A stretch of 64,000 bases of DNA from Meconema thalassinum (lineage: Eukaryota > Arthropoda > Insecta > Orthoptera > Tettigoniidae): contig OX336392.1 in the NCBI GenBank assembly GCA_946902985.2, positions 21,922,716 to 21,986,715 of the forward strand, written 5' to 3'. The notes beneath the pieces were generated by a model, which did not search any database, was not told the origin of the DNA, and worked only from the letters and a program-made list of their open reading frames with translations. Made by a program: the position numbers and the translations under genes. Position 1 is the first letter of the stretch. Each line of letters opens with the position of its first letter. Positions 1 to 10,387 of this stretch are shown here, one piece after another.

Positions 1-1131
1 GTTATGGAAACAATTGAAATAAATTAGATGCCAGTGGATTAACATTCGTATAAGGATTTGCTGTACCAAGTTTCACTGCACGGGGATGGTTAAATTGGGA
101 GAAACGTCCATGTGAATATTTATAATTCGCGTCGCCGCCATGTTGGATTTGTGATCACCAGGTTATTTAAAGTCCTATAGGTGAACTTAAGTTCATAGCC
201 CCTATGGACATTAAAAAATGCAGTTTGATTGCTAAAATAGATTCGTAGATATTCAGTATCGTCTTAATATTTCGGATGGTCGCCATGTTGGATTGTTAAA
301 TGTATAGGCCATAGAGTCATATACCATTAAAGGAAAATTATTGCGTAGGTTCATTATTCAAACTTTCACTTCGATCTCATGACTACATCACAAGAAATAA
401 AAACTTAATTTTAAAATTCGCACTGCCGCCATCTTGAGGTTATGTAAACAATTAAACTAAATAGGATACCAGTGGATTACAATGTGTATAAATATTTCCT
501 GTACCAGGTTTCAGTGCGCTTGGAACATTAAATCGCGAGAAAGGTCTATTTAAAATTTTCAAATTCGCTTGGCCGCCATGTTCGTTTTGTAGTTAACCGG
601 TTTTTGAAAGTCTTATAGATGGACTTCCAGTAGTGCCCTTTATCTCCGTAAAATTTTTTAGGGAGATACCGCTAATAGTTTCAGAGATATAGAATGCCAG
701 TGAAATAATTCGCACATCCGCCATCTTGTGATTATGTAAACAATTGAACGAAGTTAGATGTCTGTGCATTAAAATGTATATAAACATATACTGTACCAAG
801 TTTCATTGCGTTTGGTTGGCCAAATCGCGAGAAACGTCTATTTAAAAGTCGCAAATTCGCTTGGCCGCCATGTTGGTTTTGTAGTTACCAGGTTTTCAAA
901 GGTCACATAAGTGAACTTATAGTAGTTCCCTCTATCACCATAGAAAATGTCAGGGTAATATCGGTAATTGTTTCGGAGATATTGAATGCTGGTGAAATAT
1001 TTCGCACAGCCACCATGTTGGATTGGTGAGTCGTAACAAAATTTGAAGGGCACGGTCGAGGTCGCCCGGAATAGTGCTATGAACATTCCTAGTTTCATTG
1101 AAATCGCTCCTGCTGTTTAGATTTTATTAGG

Positions 1132-1190
1132 AGGGGGGGGGGGGGAGGGACACACACACACACACGCACACAAACACGGACAAAAGGTGA
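1132..1190 (+). repeat. G-run plus CA microsatellite of copy A
   Basis: A guanine run (about 1132-1145) is followed by a CA-rich stretch. It sits directly upstream of the terminal hairpin, exactly as in the copies at 4780 and 63420, so it is part of the element rather than a chance microsatellite. Confidence 0.85.
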
Positions 1191-1197
1191 TCTCATA

Positions 1198-1230
1198 AGC
1201 CTATTTTTTTCAAAATTGAAAATAGGCTAA
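1198..1230 (+). other. 3' terminal hairpin of copy A
   Basis: Ten-base arms AGCCTATTTT (1198-1207) and AAAATAGGCT (1219-1228) are followed by CTAAAAA. The same hairpin with small changes closes the other two copies. Confidence 0.75.
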
Positions 1231-1688
1231 AAAATATACGAGCCTTACAGTAGTCGCATATGATGTGTAACATCTGACATGTTATCCTACCTTGAAGTTG
1301 TTACCGTTTTTATTATCCTTGACATTCATCAACACACAAAATATCTTTTTATTTTTTACACTCAAATAATACATAACAATTCCAAGACTCTTTTTTTTTC
1401 TTCACTGCCTACTTGATATTTCTACCCCCGCACTGCCTTCTTGATACTCTGCTGTTACAAAGTAATCCGTATGTGATAAACATTCCACATGGTGCCACTG
1501 CCAGCTGGATCACATCCCTTCTGACTGCTAAAACAGCCAGGAGGGATGCGATCTAACTGGCAGTGTGTCTTACACACTTCCCTCCGATCCACTTCCGTCC
1601 CATTTTTCAAAATCACTCCCACAAAAATATCCAGCAACCGAGTGGAAAGATGTTACACATCAAACAAGATGTTCAGTAAAGAACATAT
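1231..1688. other. Non-coding spacer
   Basis: AT-rich stretch between two Helentron-like copies. Nothing gene-like was found. The 60-codon minus frame at 1455-1637 has no recognisable domain and overlaps an imperfect hairpin at 1494-1567. Confidence 0.5.
1494..1567. repeat. Imperfect inverted repeat
   Basis: Arms of about 28 bases beginning CACTGCCAGCTGGATC, separated by a short loop and differing at about five positions. It could be a decayed MITE core or a structured transcript; no family was recognised. Confidence 0.55.
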
Positions 1689-1799
1689 AGCCTACTTTCT
1701 CCTAAATGCATGGGTATTGTTATAACTCTTTGTCCTTTTCAAGGAGTATGATTGAATGTTGGTTGTAGTAGCTTTTTGAAATACAACGTGCTATAGGGA

Positions 1800-4780
1800 T
1801 ATTAAACATGAATATGAGGTGCCCTTTGCTAGTGCTACCTCTGTACCAAATTTCGTTCATTCGGTTCTACCGTGTTCGAATTAATAGGGGGAATCAATTT
1901 TGACATAAAGATGGCCGCCATCCGCAAACTATTAGGCTAATGACCTATTAGATTGGTCAAAGGATGCTCCCTCCATAAAGGTATGTTGTTGCAAAGTTTG
2001 GTAGAGATCGGATGGTTATGTTAGTCCTAATTTGATTTAAGCTTTAAACATTTGTGTGGCCGCCATTACGTTTTTGTCAATATGGCGGCGATATTAATCA
2101 TGACACTGAGATGCCCTTTGCTAGTGCTATCTCTGTACCAAATTTCGTTCCATTCGGTTTCACCGTGTTAGAATTAATAGGGGGAATCGATTCTGACACA
2201 AAGATGGCCGCCATCCGCAAACTATTAGGCGAATGACCTATTAGATTGGTCAAAGGATGCTCCCTCCATAAAGGTATGTAGTTGCAAAATTTGGTAGAGA
2301 TCGGATGATTAGGTTAATCGTAATTTGATTTAAGCTTTGAACATTCGTGTGGCCGCCATTACTTTTCAGTCAAGATGGCGGCGATATAAAACATGACACT
2401 GAGGTGCCCTTTGCTAGTGTTACCTCTGTACCAAATTTCGTTCCATTCGGTTCCACCGTGTTCGAATTAATAGTCGGAATCAATTTTAACATAAAGATGG
2501 CCGCCATCCTCAAACTGTTAGGCGAATGACCTATTAGATTGGTCAAAGGATGCTTCCTTTATAAGGGTATGTTGTTGCAGAATTTGGTAGAGATCGGATG
2601 ATGAGGTTAGTCGTAATTTAACTTAAGCCTTGAACATTTGTGTGGCCGCCTTTACGTTTCTGTCAATATGGCGGCAATACAAAACATGACACTGAGGTGC
2701 CCTTTGCTAGTGCTACCTCTGAACCAAATTTCGTTCCATTCGGTTCCACCGTGTTCGAATTAATAGGGGGAATCAATTTTGACATAAAGATGGCCGCCAT
2801 CCGCAAACTATTACGCTAATAACCTATTAGATTGGTCAAAGGATGCTTCCTCCATAAAGGTATGTTGTTGCAAAGTTTGGTAGAGATCGGATGGTTATGT
2901 TAGTCGTAATTTAACTTAAGCTTTGAACATTTGTGTGGCCGCCATTACGTTTCTGTCACTATGGCGGCGATATAAAACATGACACTGAGATACCCTTTGC
3001 TAGTGCTACCTCTGTACCAAATTTCGTTCCATTCGGTTTCACCGTGTTTGATTTTCACACAAAGATGGCCGCCATCCGCAAACTATTAGGCTAATGACCT
3101 ATTCGTTTGGTCAAAGGATGCTTCCTTTATAAGGGTATGTTGTTGCAAAATTTGGTAGAGATCGGATGATTAGGTTAATCGTGATTTGATTTAAGCTTTG
3201 AACATTTGTGTGGCCGCCATTACGTTTCCGTCAAGATGGCGGCGATATAAAACATGACACTGAGGTGCCTTTTGTTAGTACTACCTCTGTACCAAATTTC
3301 GTTCCATTCGGTTGCACCGTGTTCGAATTAATAGGGGGAATCGATTTTCACACAAAGATGGCCGCCATCCGCAAACTATTAGGCTGATGATCTATTAGTT
3401 TGGTCAAAGGATCCTCCCCCCGTAAAGGTATGTTGTTGCAAAATTTGGTAGAGATCAAATGATTAGGTTAGTCGTAATTTGATTTAAGCTTTGAACATTC
3501 GTGTGGCCGCCATTACGTTTCAGTCAAGATGGCGGCGATACAAAACATGACACTGAGGTGCCCTTTACTAGTGCTACCTCTGAACCAAATTTCGTTCCAT
3601 TCGGTTCCACCGTGTTCGAATTAATAGGGGGAATCAATTTTGACATAAAGATGGCTGCCATCCGCAAACTATTAGGCTAATAACCTATTAGATTGGTCAA
3701 AGAATGCTTCCTCCATAAAGGTATGTTGTTGCAAAGTTTGGTAGAGATCGGATGGTTATGTTAGTCGTAATTTAACTTAAGCTTTGAACATTTGTGTGGC
3801 CGCCATTACGTTTCTGTCACTATGGCGGCGATATAAAACATGAAACTGAGATACCCTTTGCTAGTGCTACCTCTGTACCAAATTTCGTTCCATTCGGTTT
3901 CACCGTGTTTGATTTTCACACAAAGATGGCCGCCATCCGCAAACTATTAGGCTAATGACCTATTCGTTTGGTCAAAGGATGCTTCCTCTATAAGGGTATG
4001 TTGTTGCAAAATTTGGTAGAGATCGGATGATTAGGTAATCGTAATTTGATTTAAGCTTTGAACATTTGTGTGGCCGCCATTACGTTTCCGTCAAGATGGC
4101 GGCGATATAAAACATGACACTGAGGTGCCTTTTGTTAGTACTACCTCTGTACCAAATTTCGTTCCATTCGGTTGCACCGTGTTCGAATTAATAGGGGGAA
4201 TCGATTTTCACACAAAGATGGCCGCCATCCGCAAACTATTAGGCTGATGATCTATTAGTTTGGTCAAAGGATCCTCCCCCCGAAAAGGTATGTTGTTGCA
4301 ATATTTGGTAGAGATCAAATGATTAGGTTAGTCGTAATTTGATTTAAGCTTTGAACATTTGTGTGGCCGCCATTACGTTTCCGTCAAGATGGCGGCGATA
4401 TAAAACATGACACTGAGGTGCCTTTTGTTAGTACTACCTCTGTACCAAATTTCGTTCCATTCGGTTGCACCGTGTTCGAATTACTAGGGGGAATCGATTT
4501 TCACACAAAGATGGCCGCCATCTGCAAACTATTACGCTGATGACCTATTGGTTTGGTCAAAGGATGCTCCCCCCATAAAGGTATGTTGTTGCAAAATTTG
4601 GTAGAGATCAGATGATTTGGTTAGTCGTAATTTGATTTAAGCTTTGAACATTTGTGGGGCCGCCATTGCGTTTCCGTCAAGATGGCGGCGATATAAAACA
4701 TGACACTGAGGTGTCCTTTGCTAGTGCTACCTTTGTACCAAATTTCGTTCAATTCGCATTCACCGTGTTCGAATTGATAG
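1800..4780 (+). repeat. 293-bp tandem array with GCCGCCAT boxes
   Basis: The marker GGCCGCC(A/T)TT recurs at 2058, 2351, 2644, 2937, 3212, 3505, 3798, 4072, 4365 and 4658. Spacing is 293 except for two units of 275 and 274 bp that share an ~18-bp deletion. The block 2644-3505 is repeated as 3505-4365, a three-unit higher-order repeat. Each unit carries a GGCCGCCAT / ATGGCGGC pair and, about 148 bp later, ATGGCCGCCAT, so the unit is really a dimer of ~146-bp halves. Confidence 0.92.
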
Positions 4781-4785
4781 GGGGG

Positions 4786-4905
4786 GACAGACATTCAGAG
4801 TACACACACTCACACACAGACACACACACTCACACACACACACATACACACACACACACACACACAGACTCACACACACACATACACACACACAGACAGG
4901 CACAC
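4786..4905 (+). repeat. CA microsatellite of copy B
   Basis: Long ACAC run with scattered T and G interruptions after a G-run. An open frame across it reads as alternating His and Thr and is not a gene. Confidence 0.95.
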
Positions 4906-4931
4906 TTTTTTCGCCCTGTGTTGATCTCATA

Positions 4932-4971
4932 AGTCTACTTTCATTTTTTGCAAAAATCGAAAGTAGGCTAA
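4932..4971 (+). other. 3' terminal hairpin of copy B
   Basis: Near-perfect stem: left arm AGTCTACTTTCAT TTTTTG, right arm CAAAAATCGAAAGTAGGCT (4951-4969), with almost no loop, followed by CTAAAAA. Confidence 0.75.
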
Positions 4972-5306
4972 AAACAGCTCTTGTAAGTTGTTAAAATGTT
5001 CTGTTTGGTAAACAAAACATCCTATTTAAAGACTAGAAGCAATCAGCAACTTAAAATATGCCTCTTATAGTTTCAGTCAAAGGCTCAAAATAATGGAACA
5101 TGAGTGCACTGTTTATCCATTATTATTTTCAAATTAAATATGTGAAGTGTGTAATTAAAAAATATCATGAAGAACAAGAGATGAAAAAATACATAAATTA
5201 GGAAATGATTTTACTTCAACTAGGAGAGATAAACTCATGCACCAATATCTAAATCAGCGGCATTGTACCGTATATATTTTATATCCCCGTTTATATAAAT
5301 TCTATT
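4972..5306. other. Probable 3' UTR / downstream flank of sulfite oxidase
   Basis: AT-rich sequence immediately downstream (on the minus strand) of the sulfite oxidase stop codon. No coding signal was seen. I did not find an unambiguous AATAAA on the minus strand here, so the 3' end is not defined. Confidence 0.4.
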
Positions 5307-5433
5307 TTAAGCAATATTAACTTTTACCCTGTGATATGCATTGCTTAAAACTCCTCGAAGGTTCCAAATGTTCCCGAACTTTTCAGGCTGCACGTTGTAG
5401 CTGGAATCCAGCGCCTTCGCCCACACTTGCCAC
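5307..5433 (-). CDS. Sulfite oxidase, last coding exon
   Basis: Sulfite oxidase oxidises sulfite to sulfate with molybdenum cofactor and haem in the mitochondrial intermembrane space. This exon encodes the extreme C-terminus, the end of the Mo-co dimerisation domain. The readable sequence includes SYNVQPE, IWNLRGVLSN and YHRVKV, a signature conserved from vertebrates to insects, and it ends in TAA at 5307-5309 at the expected place. A good splice acceptor (pyrimidine-rich, ending CCAACAG) lies just upstream on the minus strand, so the exon starts at 5433 with one base completing a split codon before TGG CAA GTG. The open frame upstream of the acceptor is intronic read-through. The exon itself is intact. 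Its upstream partner lies about 53 kb away at 58965-61367. Identity rests on motif recognition; the link between the two exons is inference from order and strand. Confidence 0.88.
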
Positions 5434-5883
5434 CTGTTGGGAATGCAGTCACACTTGTTTTGAGAAATTACCTCAGTATACTCATCTATCATATTACCAG
5501 TGTTTGCACAAACAACAGCACAGGTTGATACACTCAATGTACTCCCGAAAATTCGCATCAATTAATGCTTGCTCTTCCACAGATTATCAAAACCCTCGCA
5601 TTATCCACAAGATCTTCCCTTTCCATTTAATTTCAAGTGAATGATACTTTTGATAAGTGCAATGTAAAAAATGCACCATATAATCTAGAACAAATGTAAT
5701 TTCAGAGAAACCTCTCTATAGGCACCATGCATTCTTCAGTGTGCTGCTGCAGGTGGATACTACAAGAACCACACGCGGGCTTGTTTACCAACAGCTGATT
5801 GTAAAACGTTGCAGTACGAGTGAATTTTTACATGTGTTTATTCAATCTTTTTATAGTGTTGTCTTCAGATTATTATTTAAAAA
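5434..5883 (-). other. Intron sequence next to last sulfite oxidase exon
   Basis: No gene-like signal beyond the splice acceptor at the last exon. Overlapping frames on both strands at 5336-5644 are shadows. Confidence 0.5.
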
Positions 5884-6373
5884 ATGTCAAAACATTCTGG
5901 TAATGCTACATTGCCTTCTGTTTTTAAAGATAACTATCCAAATTGTAGAGCTATTATGGACTGCTCTGAAATTAAAACAGAACAACATCCTGAGATCAGC
6001 CAGTGTGTGAATATGTACTCTAATTATAAGTCTACATATACTGCAAAGGTCCTTATTGCAATTGCACCTTGTGGTATGGTGACATTTGTTTCCAAATGTT
6101 ATGGTGGCAGAGCTAGTGACAGTTTTTATCACAAATGACTGTGGAATTTTGAAACTGATAGAATCAGGAGATAAAATAATGGCTGATTAAGGTTTCCCTG
6201 GTATAAAAACTATATTGGAGGACAGCAATGCAATTTTGGTAATGCCACCCTTCATGCATGAAGGTCATTTGACACCTGAAGAAGTTGATGACACTTACAA
6301 TATTGCATGTGTGCGAATTCATGTTGAACGATGCATTCAAAGAGTGAAAGTATATAACATACTTCATTGACAA
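5884..6373 (+). pseudogene. DDE_Tnp_4-type transposase remnant
   Basis: The first frame (5884-6138) reads through a proline/asparagine-rich start into IMDCSEI, then YSNYKSTYTAKVLIAIAP and TFVSKCYGGRASD. This is the layout of the first catalytic aspartate and the second block of DDE_Tnp_4 (HARBI1/THAP-linked) transposases. It then shifts frame and continues after 6139 as LKLIESGDKIMAD, an in-frame stop, PPF and RIHVERCIQRVK, which includes the glutamate block. The order D, D, E is kept but there is at least one frameshift and one stop, so it is dead. It lacks an N-terminal region and clear terminal repeats. Confidence 0.72.
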
Positions 6374-6599
6374 ATTTAAAACATGCCCACTTTCTGCAAT
6401 TCTTCGAAGAATTGGGCCGATTATTGTCAGATAAAATGAAATCCCACAGTTATGATCAAGTCTGCCATGTCAACACGTTGTGAGATGACAGCTGATATTT
6501 CTGCGGTCCGCGGTAAACCGCATCAGCCTACAATTCCGGCCACTCGCAGCGTGGCGGAGCTTTTCTCGCTCTAACGCACGGAGCCTGTAACGGACACCC
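6374..6599. other. Spacer, GC-richer
   Basis: No gene seen. It may hold the 3' tail of the transposase remnant above and an undefined end of the Tigger element. Confidence 0.3.
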
Positions 6600-6719
6600 T
6601 TGGGACCGTAAATACTGTCCGCTAAAGGGAGGTGTCCACTATAGAGAGGGTTAGAGAAAATGATTGCAATTTGGCACCTGTACTTGTGCAGTATGTGTAC
6701 TTACATGAAAACGTAGGGT

Positions 6720-7253
6720 TACGCGCGGTAAAGTCCAGTTTCGTCTGCATTTAAAATGTTTTCCGGCGAATAGCCGTCAGGGAAGGAAGGCAATTTTTCT
6801 TCCCAGCTTGAAACATTATCCATATCAACAGTGGAGAATTCTCTGCAAATTGCTCTAAATGTTATATAGTGGCACTTTCTGAAATTCTCGAGCCAGCCGT
6901 TCGAGGCTTTGAAATCTCGATACCTAATTCTGCCACAAAACCAATGCTTTGGCTTGAATCATTGGTCCGGACACAGGGACGTCCTGACTTCTTATGTTGC
7001 TAAACCACTCTAACACTGCCTTATCAATAACAGCACCATTACCACTTTGAAACTGACTAATTTTCAGCTCAGTGCCTTTAAGAAGCCATACCTTAATTAT
7101 CTCTTCTTGTTTTTTCACAATTTCTACTGCTTGTGTCTTTCCAATCTTAAACACTTTACATGGTTTCCGTACACCACATTTGTGATAATCTACGATAGTT
7201 ACTTTCTCCTTTAAAGTTAAACTTTCACGAGGAGCCATTTCAAATGCACTCAC
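6720..7253 (-). pseudogene. Tigger/pogo transposase, N-terminal remnant
   Basis: Reading from 7253 on the minus strand gives a CENP-B/psq-type helix-turn-helix: LTLKEKVTIVDYH, then KPCKVFKIGKTQAVEIVKK and a second helix region ending near WFSNIRSQ and PVSGPMIQAKAL. This is the standard start of Tigger-type transposases. The open frame stops at 6924, but frameshifted pieces continue to about 6722, where the DETGL block around the first catalytic aspartate is still readable. Everything downstream of that is missing, so it cannot encode a working enzyme. Confidence 0.75.
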
Positions 7254-7390
7254 TTGCTACTGTAACGCACGGGTCCTACAATAGATTTAAGAAGTTCCAC
7301 GGTAAAACTGACCAAATAGTGAAAGTATGAATTCCCTTATCCCGACCATTTCAAGTAAGAGAAGAATGACAGCGACACCGTAAAGGTGCT

Positions 7391-7458
7391 TGTACACTGG
7401 AGAGCTTAGAGAGCCCTAGTTAGAGCGTAGAGTAGCTCTCTAAGCTCTCCAGTGTACA
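7391..7458. repeat. Perfect 24-bp palindrome inside Harbinger-like element
   Basis: Arms 7391-7414 and 7435-7458 are exact inverted complements, beginning TGTACACTGGAGAG, with a 20-base loop. The left arm is the element's own terminus, so the end has been duplicated in inverse orientation. Confidence 0.95.
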
Positions 7459-7543
7459 CAGGTGGTAGAGAACCCTAGCGGAGATCGCTCTAAGCTCTAG
7501 CTAGGTCCGGCTGACTCTTCGGTGTAAACAGTATTTGGGTGCC

Positions 7544-7939
7544 CTAGCTAGACCAGTCTGAATTTGTGTGGAGTCGCGAGAAAAAAAATAACATTAATTG
7601 AAAATATTGAAGCCCATTCAGAAACTTTGAATTGTACTCGGAAAGAATACAGAGACAGAAATTTGAAGGCACAGTCGTTTCGGGTGATCCCTTTTGCTGA
7701 TCCTGGGGGGTAATTTTGGCCAAAATATAATCATAGTCATTTTTGTTCATTCTTAAAAAGTTCTTGTATGCTTCAGAATCTTCTGAACATAACTCTTGCA
7801 ATAATTTAGCGTGCATTCCCTCGTATTCTCTTTTTGATATCCAATTCCTCACCCACAACCTACTTTTCCTCTTCATAGTTTTCTTTTTTAACAAGGCACA
7901 CACAACCACCACAGATGCTAAAAGCTCTCTTGAAGACAT
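7544..7939 (-). pseudogene. HARBI1-like transposase, N-terminal fragment
   Basis: A 131-codon frame. It has a basic early segment, then AYKNFLRMNKNDYDYILAKI, which matches the FLRM-x-x-x-D-[FY]-x-x-[IL] start of Harbinger-type nucleases. The conserved catalytic core (DDE) is absent, and the frame ends in unrelated sequence at the element's right arm. It is a deletion derivative, probably mobilised in trans if at all. Confidence 0.65.
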
Positions 7940-8387
7940 TTTAACTTCACAACACAGCGCATAAAACCTAGACTCACACTGCTCTACCTAGTGCATTTAC
8001 GATTGACAGTGTATACAGGTTCAGAGAGTGCTCTAGGTAGATTTGTCTATCTCCACCCTACGAATGCTCTACCTAGGGAAAATTACTCTACATTGTACAC
8101 GCACTCGGTTTAGCTAGAGTGGTCAATCTAGACTTGCTCTATCAAAAACACTCTCCAGTGTACAGGCACCTTTAGGCCTAGGTTTATTTTTGGTGCAGTG
8201 CAGAATGTAGGAGATGGGAAGGTCAGCACTGCCTTCCAGGAACCATAGGATGTGTCGAAAGTACAAGACTAATAGACCTACAGAGATGTGATGTCTTTTC
8301 AAAACAGGTGTCCGCTAAGAGAGGTTGGTTGGTTATTTTAAATGTGGCTGGAGTGTCCGTGTCCATAATAGCGAGTGTTCACATAAA

Positions 8388-9104
8388 GGGCCGTTTTCAC
8401 CAACGTCAATTATCTCCTAATTCATCAATAAAGGTTATTTAACTTTGCACGAGTATTTCACCAGACAGAAACGCATCTTTAAAGTGGCGGGAAACAGCTG
8501 AACTGTGCCTTGCGCATTCCACAATGGCGGTTTGTCTCAGAGTTTAACACGAACTTTCATCCATATGAATATAAAATATGTTTATGACAATGAAATTATA
8601 AAAGATAACACACATTACTAAGTTTTAATACCAAGAAAGACGAATAGGGAAATAAAAAAAAAAATATCCCAAGGGGGTTTTGAACTGCTTCCAGCGCTGC
8701 ATAATAAATTTAGAGTCTACACCTCTACCGCCTACAGTACAGAGACAACTGAGTAAGCGCGTCCTCTTAAGGTATCTATTCAAACTGCCAGTTCTCCCTA
8801 AATACTTTGTTCATATCATTTCAAGCCTTTGCCAAGAATAAGGTCTTCAGTATATCTCTTCCTTTATAATTATGTTCCAGAAAGTCTCAAGGAAGCATCG
8901 CAAACAACTATCAGTGCTAGACGCTTCTAGTTCTGTCCGCCATGCTCTCTATGCATGCGCGAGAGCCGTAAATCTTATTTAAGTAATTGCGAACCCGAAT
9001 GGCCTCGTGAAAAGCATCGAAGATAATCACGCATTAAATCGCGTATTTAAGTTAAATGGGAATTAACTAAATAATCGTTAGTGAAGAGTTGGTGAAAACG
9101 GCCC
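8388..9104. mobile_element. PIF/Harbinger-type MITE, copy A
   Basis: A 717-bp element with ends GGGCCGTTTTCACC and its inverted complement GGTGAAAACGGCCC. It is related to MITE-B in opposite orientation. It has no coding capacity. A tRNA-like segment lies on the minus strand around 8680-8760. Confidence 0.8.
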
Positions 9105-9573
9105 AATTTTGAGAGGGACTAATTACTAATATACATAATAGGGGTTTGGTCACGGACCTAGAAAATTGTCCGTTATGAAGAGATGTATGCCTTAGGGCCG
9201 TTTTCACCAACTCTTCACTAACAATTAGTTAGTTAATTCCCATTTAACTTAAATACGAGAAGTAGTGCGTGATTATCTTCGATGTATTTCACGAGTCCAT
9301 TCGGGTTCGCAATTACTTAAATAAGATTTACGGCTCTCGCGCATGCGTAGACTAGGTTTCATCTTGGACAGCATGGCGGACAGAACAAGATGCGTCTAGC
9401 ACTGATCATTGTTTGCGATGCTTCTTTGAGACTTTCTGGAACATAATTATAAAGGGAAATACAGAAGACCTTATTCGTGGCAAAAGCTTAAACTGATATG
9501 AACAAAGTATTTAGGAGAACTGGCAGTTGTGCGAATAGATACCTTATTAGGACGCGCCACCTTGTTGTCCTCG

Positions 9574-9640
9574 TAGCGTAAGCGGTAGAGGTGCAGACTC
9601 CCAATCTATTATGCAGCGCTGGGACCAGTTCGAAACCCCC
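9574..9640 (+). other. tRNA-like segment inside MITE-B
   Basis: It reads TAGCGTAAGCGG (A-box-like) and about 50 bases later CAGTTCGAAACCCC (B-box-like). The same segment is on the opposite strand of MITE-A. It is too degenerate for a functional tRNA. Confidence 0.5.
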
Positions 9641-10387
9641 TTCGGATATATATATTGAACCCATGTGCCATCAGGTCCATGGATGGTCGAATCCATGCAT
9701 TTGAGGAAGAAATCAAAGGAGCATATAGTTTCTAATGTAACTTTAAGAAAGATCAAGCTAGGAGGCCAGTATAAGGTTGTGCAACTAACGTGGACCAGGT
9801 GTTCGAGAGGATGATATCATCCCTCTTGACATTCTGAAGGGAGCGAGTCACGAGTATTAATAACCGAGTGGAAATTTCCCAGGATTAGACAAGGAGACCT
9901 GAATCGGAATTCGAGCTGACGTTGCTGGAATTTGACAACACCGCTTATGCGCCAGGAGAGGAATAATTAAATTTAACCCGTTTACAAGTATAATAATGAG
10001 TAAACAAGTACAGTACAGTGAATCATTTTGAATGAGAGATTTTTCAGTAAAGAGAAACCATTTAATAATTACGCAGAAAAAAACTGCCAACGCAAGACGA
10101 CGTCATTGGGGAAGTACCAAGGCCTGTGTGGAGGGGAGAGAGCAAAAGAAATGCAACACCCACACATCTGAGGACGAGAAATTAATTAATATCTCCGAAT
10201 TGCACGATCGATTCTTAGGTGCAATGAGATTATTTGACATTGAGAAGACGGGCTTTCGGAAGGTATAATTTTTATATTTGTGGCACCATTATTTTAGAAG
10301 TTGACCACAGAAAAGGCTAGAGTCTTATTTTTTTGTAGTAAAATAGTATAAAGCTTCGGGCCTCACCAAGCCAATCATGCAGTCTCG

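Larger units (their letters stand above)
1..1230 (+). mobile_element. Helentron/HINE-like element, copy A (3' part)
   Basis: Non-coding element running in from the window edge. It consists of degenerate tandem units that each carry GCCGCCAT boxes (around 134, 283, 425, 572, 718, 863 and 1010), then a G-run, a CA microsatellite, the conserved block TGATCTCATAAG, and a terminal hairpin (1198-1228, arms AGCCTATTTT / AAAATAGGCT) that runs into CTAAAAA. The same order of parts is seen at 4780-4971 and, inverted, at 63382-64000. Tandem repeats, a microsatellite and a 3' hairpin ending in CTAA fit the non-autonomous Helentron (HINE/DINE-1) layout, but that assignment is inference. No coding capacity is seen. 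Confidence 0.6.
1689..4971 (+). mobile_element. Helentron/HINE-like element, copy B
   Basis: This copy appears bounded. It opens with AGCCTACTTTC (1689-1699) and closes with its inverted complement GAAAGTAGGCT (4959-4969), followed by CTAAAAA. Between them lie a short unique 5' part, ten ~293-bp tandem units, a G-run, a long CA microsatellite and the 3' hairpin. Subterminal inverted repeats, internal tandem repeats, a microsatellite and a 3' stem-loop are the hallmarks of non-autonomous Helentrons. There is no Rep-helicase in the window, so it would need a partner in trans. Open frames in the array (for example at 2054-2236) are repeat artefacts. Confidence 0.6.
7384..8171. mobile_element. 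PIF/Harbinger-like element with partial transposase
   Basis: Terminal inverted repeats of about 22 bp (left starts AGGTGCTTGTACACTGG; right is its inverted complement with one change) are flanked by TAA on the left and TTA on the right, close to the TWA target of PIF/Harbinger elements. Inside is an N-terminal fragment of a HARBI1-like protein on the minus strand. Much of the rest repeats motifs such as GCTCTCTAAGCTCT in both orientations. Confidence 0.72.

Noticed and set aside
1800..4780. Regular array considered as CRISPR-like
   Set aside because: Units of 293 bp have no unique spacers between short repeats, and the sequence is clearly from an animal.
4654..4932. Open frame with a His-Thr repeat
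   Set aside because: It is the CA microsatellite read in frame; not a protein.
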